From Catenulispora sp. EB89 (GTDB taxonomy: Bacteria; Actinomycetota; Actinomycetes; Streptomycetales; Catenulisporaceae), in assembly GCF_041261445.1 (NCBI RefSeq), contig NZ_JBGCCU010000001.1, positions 124,001-188,000 of the forward strand: DNA of 64,000 bases, written 5' to 3'. Each line of letters starts with the position of its first letter. Position 1 is the first letter of the stretch. Below are positions 16,276-23,667 of the stretch, in pieces. Below the pieces are notes generated by a model. It saw nothing but the letters and a program-made list of their open reading frames with translations, did no database searches and was not told the DNA's origin. The position numbers and the translations under genes were made by a program.

Positions 16276-18042
16276 TCATGCTTCCTTGGCCCTTCTGTGG
16301 TCACCGGCATGGTGGTGTCGGTGGCAGTCAGCGTGTACGAGACGAAGGTTGGCTCGTGTGTCGGTCCCGCCGAATTGCCGGTAGACGAAGTGGTGCGTGT
16401 TCAGTGCCTTCGTCGGTGCCGCGAACCAGGCTGCCCACTCATCCGGGCTTTCCGGTTCGAGATCGGCGTCGGGGATCAGCGGCTGTTTGCACAGCGGGCA
16501 GAGCCCCTGTTGGCGCGCGGCGAGGTTGAGTGACGCTCTGGTGATCGTCCTCGGGAGCCTGCCACGTCGGCGGATCGCCCAATAGTCGACCAGCAGCGGG
16601 TCGTCTGGGGAGTTGCTCCCCTTGACCATGATGTGCCTGTCGATACTGGTCCAAGCGAACTTGTAGAGGTAGGTGCCGCTGTCGCGGTCACCGAACACCC
16701 ACTTGTCCATCCTGGTCGAGTTGAACCGGCCGAAGTACCTGGTCATCGTCCAGTTCCTCGGCTTCATCGGGTGGGAATGCTTGGCCCACTTCCAGGTGAG
16801 CGTCCACATGTGGCTGTCCAAGTCGGTGAACGCCTTCTTGGACACCACCGTCCGGTAGTAGGTGGCCCAGCCTTTGATGATCGGGTTGAGCCGCTTGATC
16901 ACGGCTGCCGCGTTGGCTCCCCGCAAGGAGAGCATCTCGGCACGCAACCGTTCCCGGACTCTCCCGATGGCCTTCTTGCTCGGCTTGATCAGCAGCTTCC
17001 CGCTGTAGCGGCGGATGTTGAACCCCAAGAAATCGAAGCCGTCATCGAGGTGGACGATGCTTGTCTTCTCCTCGTTGAAAGCGACTCCTCGGGGCTGCAT
17101 CCACCGGGCGAGTACCTCGCGGATCTGGTGCGCCTGTTCCTCGCTGTGACACAAGACTGCGAAGTCGTCGGCGTACCTGACCAGCATCGGGGCGTCGGCC
17201 GGGGCTTTCCCGTCCTTCCATACCCGATGCCCAGCAGCTGCTTCCATGCCATGTAGCGCGATGTTCAACAGCAACGGGCTGATCACGCCACCTTGCGGAG
17301 TTCCCTCCAGGGTCGGCGCGAACTGGCCGCGATCCATCACCCCGGCCTTGAGCCAGCTTCGGATCGCATCCCTGGCTGGGAACGTCCCGAGGCTGTTCAT
17401 CAGGTAGTCGTGGCTGATGCGGTCGAATGCCGCTGTCAGATCCGCGTCCAGGATCCACGGCCTTCGCGCGGTCTTGTGACCGGCGATGCAGAAGATCTGT
17501 GCGATCGCGTCGTGACAGCCCCGGCCGGGCCGGAAGCCGTAGCTCCTGGACTCGAACCGGGCTTCCCACTCAGGCTCCAGCGCGTTCTTCACGCGGGCCT
17601 GCTCGATCCGGTCCCTGATGACCGGAATCCCTAGCGGGCGCTGTTTCCCGTTGGCCTTCGGGATGTACACGCGCCGAACCGGCTGAGCCTTGCCGGGGCT
17701 GCTCTCCGCTGAGATCTGCGCGGCCACCATCCCCCGCTGCTGCGGGGTGAGGATGACCTCCCGGTCAATGCCGGCCGTCCGGCGGCCTTGGCTCTGCAGT
17801 GTCACCCGCTTGACGCTTACCAGCGTGTTCGCGTGCGAGCGCAGCATGAGCTTCTGCAAGTTGCGGACCCTTTTCAGGTCCCCTTCCCTGGCTGCCGTGA
17901 AGATCCGCTGCCTCAGTTGCCGTACCGCCGCCTCGGTGGTGGCCCAGTCGATGCTGGTCCACTCCGCCGCGTGGTCCTCAGGTCCGTTCGTCGGCGCGGA
18001 GGACCGCGACGCGACTTGCTTCGTTGCCACACCCGCCTCCAA
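16276..18042 (-). CDS. ltrA: Group II intron reverse transcriptase/maturase with HNH endonuclease
   Basis: 588 residues, full length. N-terminal RT-0 region (RQLRQRIFTAAREGDLKRV), RT motifs KANGKQRPLGIPVIRDRI, RSYGFRPGRGCHDAI, DLTAAFDRISH, GTPQGGVISPLLLNIAL and the catalytic LVRYADDFAVL. The maturase domain X (about 400-470: LNPIIKGWATYYR) follows. The C-terminal HNH nuclease has CPLCKQPL and NTHHFVYRQFGGTD...LVHADCHRHHH. All catalytic residues are present, so it can assist splicing and target-primed retrohoming. It is encoded in domain IV of the surrounding intron. The stop overlaps an ATG that falsely extends the Uma2 frame. Confidence 0.95.
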   Translation of the reverse strand: MEAGVATKQVASRSSAPTNGPEDHAAEWTSIDWATTEAAVRQLRQRIFTAAREGDLKRVRNLQKLMLRSHANTLVSVKRVTLQSQGRRTAGIDREVILTPQQRGMVAAQISAESSPGKAQPVRRVYIPKANGKQRPLGIPVIRDRIEQARVKNALEPEWEARFESRSYGFRPGRGCHDAIAQIFCIAGHKTARRPWILDADLTAAFDRISHDYLMNSLGTFPARDAIRSWLKAGVMDRGQFAPTLEGTPQGGVISPLLLNIALHGMEAAAGHRVWKDGKAPADAPMLVRYADDFAVLCHSEEQAHQIREVLARWMQPRGVAFNEEKTSIVHLDDGFDFLGFNIRRYSGKLLIKPSKKAIGRVRERLRAEMLSLRGANAAAVIKRLNPIIKGWATYYRTVVSKKAFTDLDSHMWTLTWKWAKHSHPMKPRNWTMTRYFGRFNSTRMDKWVFGDRDSGTYLYKFAWTSIDRHIMVKGSNSPDDPLLVDYWAIRRRGRLPRTITRASLNLAARQQGLCPLCKQPLIPDADLEPESPDEWAAWFAAPTKALNTHHFVYRQFGGTDTRANLRLVHADCHRHHHAGDHRRAKEA

Positions 18043-18700
18043 CGTCTAACTTGTCCTTCGGTTCTGGCTTCCTTGCTGCTTCACGTCACAGGTCCACCTG
18101 ATCCGCGTGGGCTCCCTTTCGGGCCGGGCATCAGTCCCGTATCCGACGGGTTATTGCTACGCGGCTGAGGCCAGTCGCATAGTTTTCCCCTGGGCTTTCG
18201 CCCCATCGGCATTCGCTTCTCGGATCATCCTGTTCCCGCTGGAGGATTGGGCCTTCGTTACCTCCGGCTTACCGGCCATCGGCCGGACTCCAACGGGGTT
18301 TCCACGTTCCGCTCCGCCAAGATGCGGTCGGGTTGGGCTCCCTCTTAACCCCGGGACCTGCGGTGTCCTGCCCCCGGACGCCCAACTCCGGGAGTCGCAT
18401 GGCGCTCTTCCGCGCCAGGTCCTAGAACCGCCGCCTGCATCGCCATCGACGCGGCCTAGCTGTAACGAGGTGTCATCAAGGGTTCATTCGCATTAGCCCG
18501 TCCGACCTTCCCCTTCACCTGTTGCCGCCCGATGGCGCGGGCCGCTCTTGGGTTTGACCGATTCGGCTTCACACCCCGCCGTTACCAGCGACGCATGCGA
18601 ACCTGGGGACAGATCTTGGACACTGATCCGCGACGATCTATATGGACACTCTGACCTCAAAATAGATCGTCCGCTTGCACGGAGCGACTGCGTGTCGCAC

Positions 18701-18810
18701 TGGGAGACCAACTTTCAGGTGGAACTCGATCTGACTCCATAAGTTCAGCGTAGCCAGTCGGTCACCGCAGGCGAATGTCTTTCAATCACCTGTTCGGCCT
18801 AATGTGATTG
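18701..18810 (-). promoter_or_regulatory. 5' exon and leader of the Uma2-family gene
   Basis: Between the thioredoxin stop and the intron lie 110 bases, ending in GTTGGTCTCCCA. The final A (18701) is the first base of the spliced ATG. No strong ribosome site is visible (GAAAG is 12 bases away). A TTGAAA near the start is a possible -35 box. Confidence 0.5.
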
Positions 18811-19227
18811 TCAGCGCCCGTACTTCAGGAAGTCCAGCAGGTCCGCGGGCTTCATCTTCCGCGCGCGGGCGAACTCGCCGTCGGCGGAGTCGAAGCGGAT
18901 CTTGCCCTCGGGGTTGAGGACCGACAGGGACGGTATGCCGCCGGCGATCGGGTGGTTGAAGTCGGCGTCGATGTCGCTGTTCTGGTCGCGTTGGCCTCGG
19001 TCGGTGCCGACGCTCACGGTCACCAGGTGGTACTTCTGTGCCAGGAGCTCCGCCACCTCGGGGTCGCGGGTCCAGTCCTCGAAGGCGGTGCAGTCGGGAC
19101 ACCAGCGGGCGCCGAGGGCCAGCAGGATGTCCTTGCCGTCGGCGGCTGCGGCTCTGCGGGCATCGGCGAGGTCGGCTCGGGGGTCGCGGGCGGGGTCGAA
19201 GAGCTCCGTGGGCGCGTCCATGGTCAC
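18811..19227 (-). CDS. Thioredoxin-family protein
   Basis: 138 residues from GTG 19227, which forms a GTGA overlap with the livF stop; ATG 19221 is the alternative. The thioredoxin fold has the redox motif in LLALGARWCPDCTAFEDW (WCPDC) and the cis-Pro in GGIPSLSVLNPEG. It resembles single-domain cytoplasmic thioredoxin-like proteins of the DsbD-gamma/YbbN type; no signal peptide is present. It is the last gene of the Liv-type operon, an unusual partner for an amino acid transporter. Confidence 0.88.
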   Translation of the reverse strand: MTMDAPTELFDPARDPRADLADARRAAAADGKDILLALGARWCPDCTAFEDWTRDPEVAELLAQKYHLVTVSVGTDRGQRDQNSDIDADFNHPIAGGIPSLSVLNPEGKIRFDSADGEFARARKMKPADLLDFLKYGR

Positions 19228-19886
19228 AAGGTAGCCGGGTCGAAGTCGGTGGGGGAACCCGTCGCGGCCAGTTCGCCGCGGCGCAGGACGTGGACGCGGT
19301 CGGCGAGGGCCAAGGCTTCGCGGGGGTGGGGTTCGGCGAGGACGACGGCGCGGTCGGGGTGGGCCGCGGCCAGGGCTGCGAGGACGTCGTAGAGGCGGGT
19401 CGCCAGGACCGGGGCCAGCCCGTGCGAGAGCTCGTCGACCAGGAGCAGCTGCCAGGGTGCCAGGAGCGCGCGGGACAGGGCGAGCATCTGCTGTTCGCCG
19501 CCGGACAGCAGGGCTACGCGGCGGCGCGACAGGGTACTGAGGTCGGGGAACGCGTCGAAGGCCGGCGTGAGGTCGCGGCCCGCGGCGAACAGGTCCAGGT
19601 TCTCGCGCACGGCCAAGGTGCGGAACACCCCGCCCTCGTCGGGGATCAGCATCACGCCGGCGGCGGCGCGGCGGCCGATGGTCGCGCGGGTGATGTCAGA
19701 GCCCTGCCATCGGATCCGGCCGGAGGAAGCACGCAGGTAGCCGGCGACCGCGCGCAGCAGCGTGGACTTACCGGCGCCGTTGCGACCCAGGACCGCGGTC
19801 ACCTCGCCCTGCACGACGGTGAGGCTGACGCCGTGCAACGCCTCCAGAGGGCCGTAGCGGACGCGCAGCGCGTCGAGGGTGAGCAT
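19224..19886 (-). CDS. livF: Branched-chain amino-acid-type ABC transporter ATPase (LivF)
   Basis: 220 residues from ATG 19886, one base after the livG stop. Walker A GRNGAGKST (about 36), signature LLSGGEQQMLALSRAL, Walker B LLLVDELSHGLAP, and H-loop replaced by AEPHPREAL. It is the shorter of the two ATPases that energise Liv/urea/amide permeases. The Asp-Glu catalytic pair is intact. The substrate cannot be told from sequence because no binding protein is encoded in the operon. Confidence 0.9.
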   Translation of the reverse strand: MLTLDALRVRYGPLEALHGVSLTVVQGEVTAVLGRNGAGKSTLLRAVAGYLRASSGRIRWQGSDITRATIGRRAAAGVMLIPDEGGVFRTLAVRENLDLFAAGRDLTPAFDAFPDLSTLSRRRVALLSGGEQQMLALSRALLAPWQLLLVDELSHGLAPVLATRLYDVLAALAAAHPDRAVVLAEPHPREALALADRVHVLRRGELAATGSPTDFDPATL

Positions 19887-19887
19887 C

Positions 19888-20679
19888 TCAGGACTCACCG
19901 ACGTAAATCTCGCGCGCCACATCGGAGGCGAACACCTCGGCGGGACTGCCGGAGAGCAGCACACGCCCGGCGACCATGAGGTACGCGCGGTCGGCGACGG
20001 CCGTGACGAAGCGCATGTCGTGCTCCACGAGCAGGATCGCGAGGTCGTCGGCGGCGAGCGCGCGCAGCACCTCGGCGAGGCGGGCGATCTGCTGGTCGTC
20101 AAGTCCGGACGCCGGCTCGTCGAGCAGCAGCGCGGCGGGTTCGGCGGCGAGCGCCCGGCCGACCTCGACCAGCCGCATGGTGCCGGTGGGCAGGGACCCG
20201 GCGGGGACGTCGGCCAGCGGCGTGAGGCCGAGACGGTCCAGGACGGCGGCGGTGGTGGCCTGCAGGGCGGCGCGGCGGGGGTCGGGCAGACCGAGCAGTC
20301 CCGCCAGCAGCGGACGGCCGCGGCGGTTCTCGGCGCCGACCCGGATGTTCTCGGCGACGGTGAGGCCGGCGAACAGTTCGATGCGCTGGAAGGTCCAGGC
20401 GACCCCGGCGCGGGCTCGGGCATGCGGTGGCAGGCCGCTGAGAACTAAGCGCGAAGAAGCTGAGTCGGCGCCATCGGAAGCAGCGCCGACCAGCGTCACC
20501 ATCCCGGCATCCGCCGTGTCCAAGCCGGTGACGCAGTGGAACAGCGTCGTCTTCCCGGCCCCGTTCGGCCCGATCAGTGCCGTCACCGCGCCGGCAGGCA
20601 CGTCCAAGTCCGCGTCGTCGACCGCGCTCACTCCGCCGAACCGCCGACTCAATCCCCTGACTTCCAGTCCGCCGTTCAT
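19888..20679 (-). CDS. livG: Branched-chain amino-acid-type ABC transporter ATPase (LivG)
   Basis: 263 residues from ATG 20679, which overlaps the permease stop (ATGA). Walker A GPNGAGKTT, Q-loop AWTFQRIELFAGLTV, Walker B ALLLDEPASGLDD and H-loop LVEHDM are standard. The signature is LPTGTMRLVEVGRAL, not LSGGQ, a variant seen in several LivG proteins. The insert after Walker A (GAASDGADSASS) is longer than usual. It pairs with LivF below the fused permease. Confidence 0.9.
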   Translation of the reverse strand: MNGGLEVRGLSRRFGGVSAVDDADLDVPAGAVTALIGPNGAGKTTLFHCVTGLDTADAGMVTLVGAASDGADSASSRLVLSGLPPHARARAGVAWTFQRIELFAGLTVAENIRVGAENRRGRPLLAGLLGLPDPRRAALQATTAAVLDRLGLTPLADVPAGSLPTGTMRLVEVGRALAAEPAALLLDEPASGLDDQQIARLAEVLRALAADDLAILLVEHDMRFVTAVADRAYLMVAGRVLLSGSPAEVFASDVAREIYVGES

Positions 20680-22589
20680 GACACCCGCCGCTCCCGCACC
20701 CGCGCCGCCGCCGCGCGCCCCGCCGGGCTCAGCCGACGGCTCACCGCACGCTCCGGCGGCCGGGCCAGCCAGTCCCCCGCACGCCGCACCGCCGCCCCGA
20801 TCCCGCCCGGGAAGCGCCCCAGCAGCACGGCGCCGATGCCGATCAACAGCCCCGACACCCCCACCACCGTCCCGACGTCCACCGCGACCAGCGCCGCGGC
20901 CCCGACCACGGCGCCCAGCGCCGAGTCCACGCCCCACACCGCGACCGCGGCGAACCACACCAGGCCCTGCACCGGATCGAAGTCCGTGGGGTTGAACGCC
21001 TGCGCGGCGGAGGTCGTCAGCGCGCCGCCGAGCCCGGCCAGTCCGGCCGCGCAGGCGAACACGAACACCTTCATGCGCCGCACATCGATGCCCGCCGAGA
21101 CGGCTGCCGCCTCCGAATCGCGCAACGCCACCAGCGCGCGCCCCAGCGGGCCGGTGTGCAGCGAGCGGACCAGCAGCAGCGCGAGCAGTAGGCAGGCGAG
21201 TTCGAGGCCGTAGAACCAGTGGTCGTCGGTGAAGCCCGGAGGACGGGAGACCACCAGTCCGCCGACGAACACCGGCTGGGCGAACACGAACCGCGCTACC
21301 ACCGCCGCCGTGGCGAAGGTGGTCAGCGCGAGATAGAGGCCGCGGCGGTGGATGGCGGGGTATCCGGTCAGCCAGCCCAACGGCACCACCAGCAACGGTC
21401 CGAGGAACAGCGCCAGCAGCCACGGCACCCCGGCTCCGGCCAGCTTGGCCATGAACAGCGCCCCGAGCCCGGCGTACCCGGCCTGCCCCAGCGAGATCTG
21501 GCCGGCGTACCCGGTGGCGACCACCAGCGAGACGAACACCACCGCGAGCGCCGGCACCGCCAGCGAGGCCCGCAGATCCGCCGGGTCGAAGAACAGCGGC
21601 AGCGCCAGGACCAAGGACAGCGCGCCCAGCGGCAGCCGGCTGATCGCGTCAGGGTTCGAAGTCCGGCGCGCGCCGACCCGGTGCAGTCCCCCGCCGACCG
21701 GCCCGGAGTCCCGGATCCCCAGCCGGGGCACCACCATCAGCGCCGCGAACAGCACCAGCACGAACAGGTTCGTGTGGAACGCGTCCACCAGCCCCTGCCA
21801 GCGCACCGGCGGATGCACCGCGGTCAGCTCGGTCTGCCCGATCCCGATCGCCAGCGCCGCCAGCACGGCCACCGGCAGCGACGTCAGCCGGGCCAGCACC
21901 GCGACGCCCATCGTCTCCAGCACGGTCAGGGTCAGGCTGTACGGGTCCAGGTGGTAGATCGGCGCCCAGAGCACGCCCGCGACGCCGGCCAGGAACGACC
22001 CGAAGGCCCAGCCCCCGGCGGCGAGCCGGTCGGCGGGGAGCAGCGCGGCGGCCAGGTCGCGGTCGTCCACCACGGCCCGCACCATCAGCCCGACCCGGGT
22101 GGCGCGCAGCAGGAAGGTCAACAGCACGGCGATCAGCGCCACGACGCAGAGCTCGACGATGGTCGCGTAGGGGAGGGTCAGCGAGCCCGGCAGCCGCACC
22201 GATCCGGCGGGCAGCAACGACGGCGCGTCGACGTAGGAGCGCCCTCCCCACAAAAGGAAGACCAGTCCGAGCTGGAGCACCAGCACCCCGAGCGTCGCCA
22301 CCAGCAGCCCGGACGCGCCGCTGCGCCGCAGCGGCCGGTACACCAGCCGCTCCAGCACCAGCCCGACGCCCGGGGCGACGACCCCCAGCACCAGCAGGGC
22401 GGCCACGGCCACCGGCATCCGCCACACCCGCACGCACTGCCACATCACGTAGGCACAGAACACCGCGTTGGATCCGAAGGCGATGTTGAACACGCCGGTC
22501 ACCCGATACGTGGCCAGCAGCCCCACCGCGGCGAGTGCCGCCACGCACCCGATCGCCAGTCCGTTCAGCGCGAGACCGGCGTAGAACAT
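20676..22589 (-). CDS. Fused LivH-LivM permease
   Basis: 637 residues, about twice a single Liv permease. Residues 1-300 are LivH-like (AIGCVAALAAVGLLATYRVT; EAA-type loop VVDDRDLAAALLPADRLAAG). Residues 320-610 are LivM-like (VATGYAGQISLGQAGYAGLG; ALRDSEAAAVSAGIDVRRMK). Both halves carry the cytoplasmic coupling loops that contact LivG/LivF. Such fusions are common in actinobacteria. It is preceded by a small membrane protein 7 bases upstream and overlaps livG by 4 bases. Confidence 0.92.
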   Translation of the reverse strand: MFYAGLALNGLAIGCVAALAAVGLLATYRVTGVFNIAFGSNAVFCAYVMWQCVRVWRMPVAVAALLVLGVVAPGVGLVLERLVYRPLRRSGASGLLVATLGVLVLQLGLVFLLWGGRSYVDAPSLLPAGSVRLPGSLTLPYATIVELCVVALIAVLLTFLLRATRVGLMVRAVVDDRDLAAALLPADRLAAGGWAFGSFLAGVAGVLWAPIYHLDPYSLTLTVLETMGVAVLARLTSLPVAVLAALAIGIGQTELTAVHPPVRWQGLVDAFHTNLFVLVLFAALMVVPRLGIRDSGPVGGGLHRVGARRTSNPDAISRLPLGALSLVLALPLFFDPADLRASLAVPALAVVFVSLVVATGYAGQISLGQAGYAGLGALFMAKLAGAGVPWLLALFLGPLLVVPLGWLTGYPAIHRRGLYLALTTFATAAVVARFVFAQPVFVGGLVVSRPPGFTDDHWFYGLELACLLLALLLVRSLHTGPLGRALVALRDSEAAAVSAGIDVRRMKVFVFACAAGLAGLGGALTTSAAQAFNPTDFDPVQGLVWFAAVAVWGVDSALGAVVGAAALVAVDVGTVVGVSGLLIGIGAVLLGRFPGGIGAAVRRAGDWLARPPERAVSRRLSPAGRAAAARVRERRVS

Positions 22590-22596
22590 CGCGCGC

Positions 22597-22902
22597 CTAC
22601 TCCTCGGTCCCGACGGTCCCGGCCGTGCTGTCGTCCACGGCCTCGGTGAACAGCGCGTGCAACTCGGCGATCCGGCGGGCGGTGTCAGGGTCCGTTGTCC
22701 CAGACACCGCGAGCACGAATCCGCAGACCACCAGCACCGCGCCGGGTATCGAAGCAGAGGCCAGATACGGTAGTTGCTTCGCCGCGATCGCCTCGCCGGA
22801 TATCAGATACCAGCCGAGGACCAACAGCAGGATCCCGACGAAGCCGACGGCCCCGCCGAGCGCCACGCGCGTCCGCCGATCAAGGTCATCGAGGCGGGAC
22901 AT
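22597..22902 (-). CDS. Small two-TM membrane protein, first gene of the Liv-type operon
   Basis: 101 residues from ATG 22902 (AAGG 10 bases upstream; the ATG at 22932 overlaps this ribosome site and is less likely). It starts MSRLDDLDRRTRVALG, has two hydrophobic helices (about 15-35, GFVGILLLVLGWYLIS, and 48-68, IPGAVLVVCGFVLAV) and an acidic C-terminal tail. I do not recognise the family. The 7-base spacing to the permease places it in the same operon, possibly as an accessory subunit. Confidence 0.7.
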   Translation of the reverse strand: MSRLDDLDRRTRVALGGAVGFVGILLLVLGWYLISGEAIAAKQLPYLASASIPGAVLVVCGFVLAVSGTTDPDTARRIAELHALFTEAVDDSTAGTVGTEE

Positions 22903-23021
22903 AGGTGGGACACCTTCCTCCGTCGACATCAATGAGGCGGGTGTGTCTGTGGACCCTTACTGGAGATGATGGTATGTCAGGTGGAAGAGGCCGGGAATAC
23001 TCTTCAGGAGCGTGATCCTCC

Positions 23022-23630
23022 GTGACATCAAGACGCACATCGCTCGTTCGTACCGGCGCAACCCTGGCCGTCGCGGCACTCCTCGCCGCCGGCTGTTCCT
23101 CCAGCAAGTCCTCGCCGTCGGCGAGCGGTAGCAGCACCTCCACCGGAGGTTCGAGCAGTTCCAGCTCCAGTTCCGCCGCGGGCGGTTCCAGCAGTTCCAG
23201 TTCCAGCAGCTCGTCCAGCTCGTCCAGCTCCGCGACCGGGGGTCAGCCCACCGACGTCGCGGGCGCCACCCAGCAGGTGAAGGACGCGTACAACAAGTTC
23301 TTCGACAACAGCATCGACGCCGCGACCAAGGGGTCGATGGTGCAGAACGCCGCCCAGGTCCAGGCGCTGCTCACGGCGCTGGCCGCGGCGGCCAGCGGCG
23401 AGAAGTCCTCGATCCAGGTGAACACCGTGACGTTCGACAGCGCCACGCACGCCAAGGTCGACTTCGCGATCCTGCTCAACGGCCAGCCGGCGCTGCCGCA
23501 CGCCACCGGCGACGCGATCTACGACTCGGCGTCCGGGCACTGGCAGGTCGCGGACTCCACGCTGTGCCAACTGGCGGGCATCACGCCGGGCGTCAACCCG
23601 ACGGCGTTGAAGGCCGCCGGCTGCAGCTGA
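23022..23630 (+). CDS. Lipoprotein with Ser-rich linker and Mtb12-like domain
   Basis: 202 residues from GTG 23022 (CAGGAG 11 bases upstream). The signal ends in lipobox LLAAGC, Cys25. Residues 26-72 are nearly pure Ser/Gly, a wall-spanning stalk. The C-terminal domain (75-202; VKDAYNKFFDNSIDAATKGS, ATHAKVDFAILLNGQ, GHWQVADSTLCQLAG) resembles the mycobacterial low-molecular-weight antigen Mtb12/CFP-2 fold. I call this by pattern, so the family is moderately sure and the function unknown. Confidence 0.75.
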   Translation: MTSRRTSLVRTGATLAVAALLAAGCSSSKSSPSASGSSTSTGGSSSSSSSSAAGGSSSSSSSSSSSSSSSATGGQPTDVAGATQQVKDAYNKFFDNSIDAATKGSMVQNAAQVQALLTALAAAASGEKSSIQVNTVTFDSATHAKVDFAILLNGQPALPHATGDAIYDSASGHWQVADSTLCQLAGITPGVNPTALKAAGCS

Positions 23631-23667
23631 GGCACGGCGGGCACGAACGGGTAACGGGTAGCGGCGG

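Larger units (their letters stand above)
16171..18700 (-). mobile_element. Complete group II intron with reverse transcriptase ORF
   Basis: The 5' end reads GTGCGACACG (GUGYG consensus) at 18700 and the 3' end reads CTACCCGAC at 16171, total 2530 bases. Domain V is at 16212-16246 and domain VI follows. The ribozyme 5' part occupies 18043-18700 with no other gene. An 11-base stretch in domain I (GGGAGCCCAAC, complement of 18332-18342) pairs with the 5' exon end GTTGGTCTCCC (complement of 18702-18712) at 10 of 11 positions, as an exon-binding site should. RNA ends and ORF are intact, so it is probably mobile and able to splice. Confidence 0.9.

Noticed and set aside
16171-16279. ATG 16279 as the start of the Uma2-family protein
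   Set aside because: The added 36 codons are group II intron domains IV-VI, including the catalytic domain V; the spliced ATG gives a natural N-terminus.
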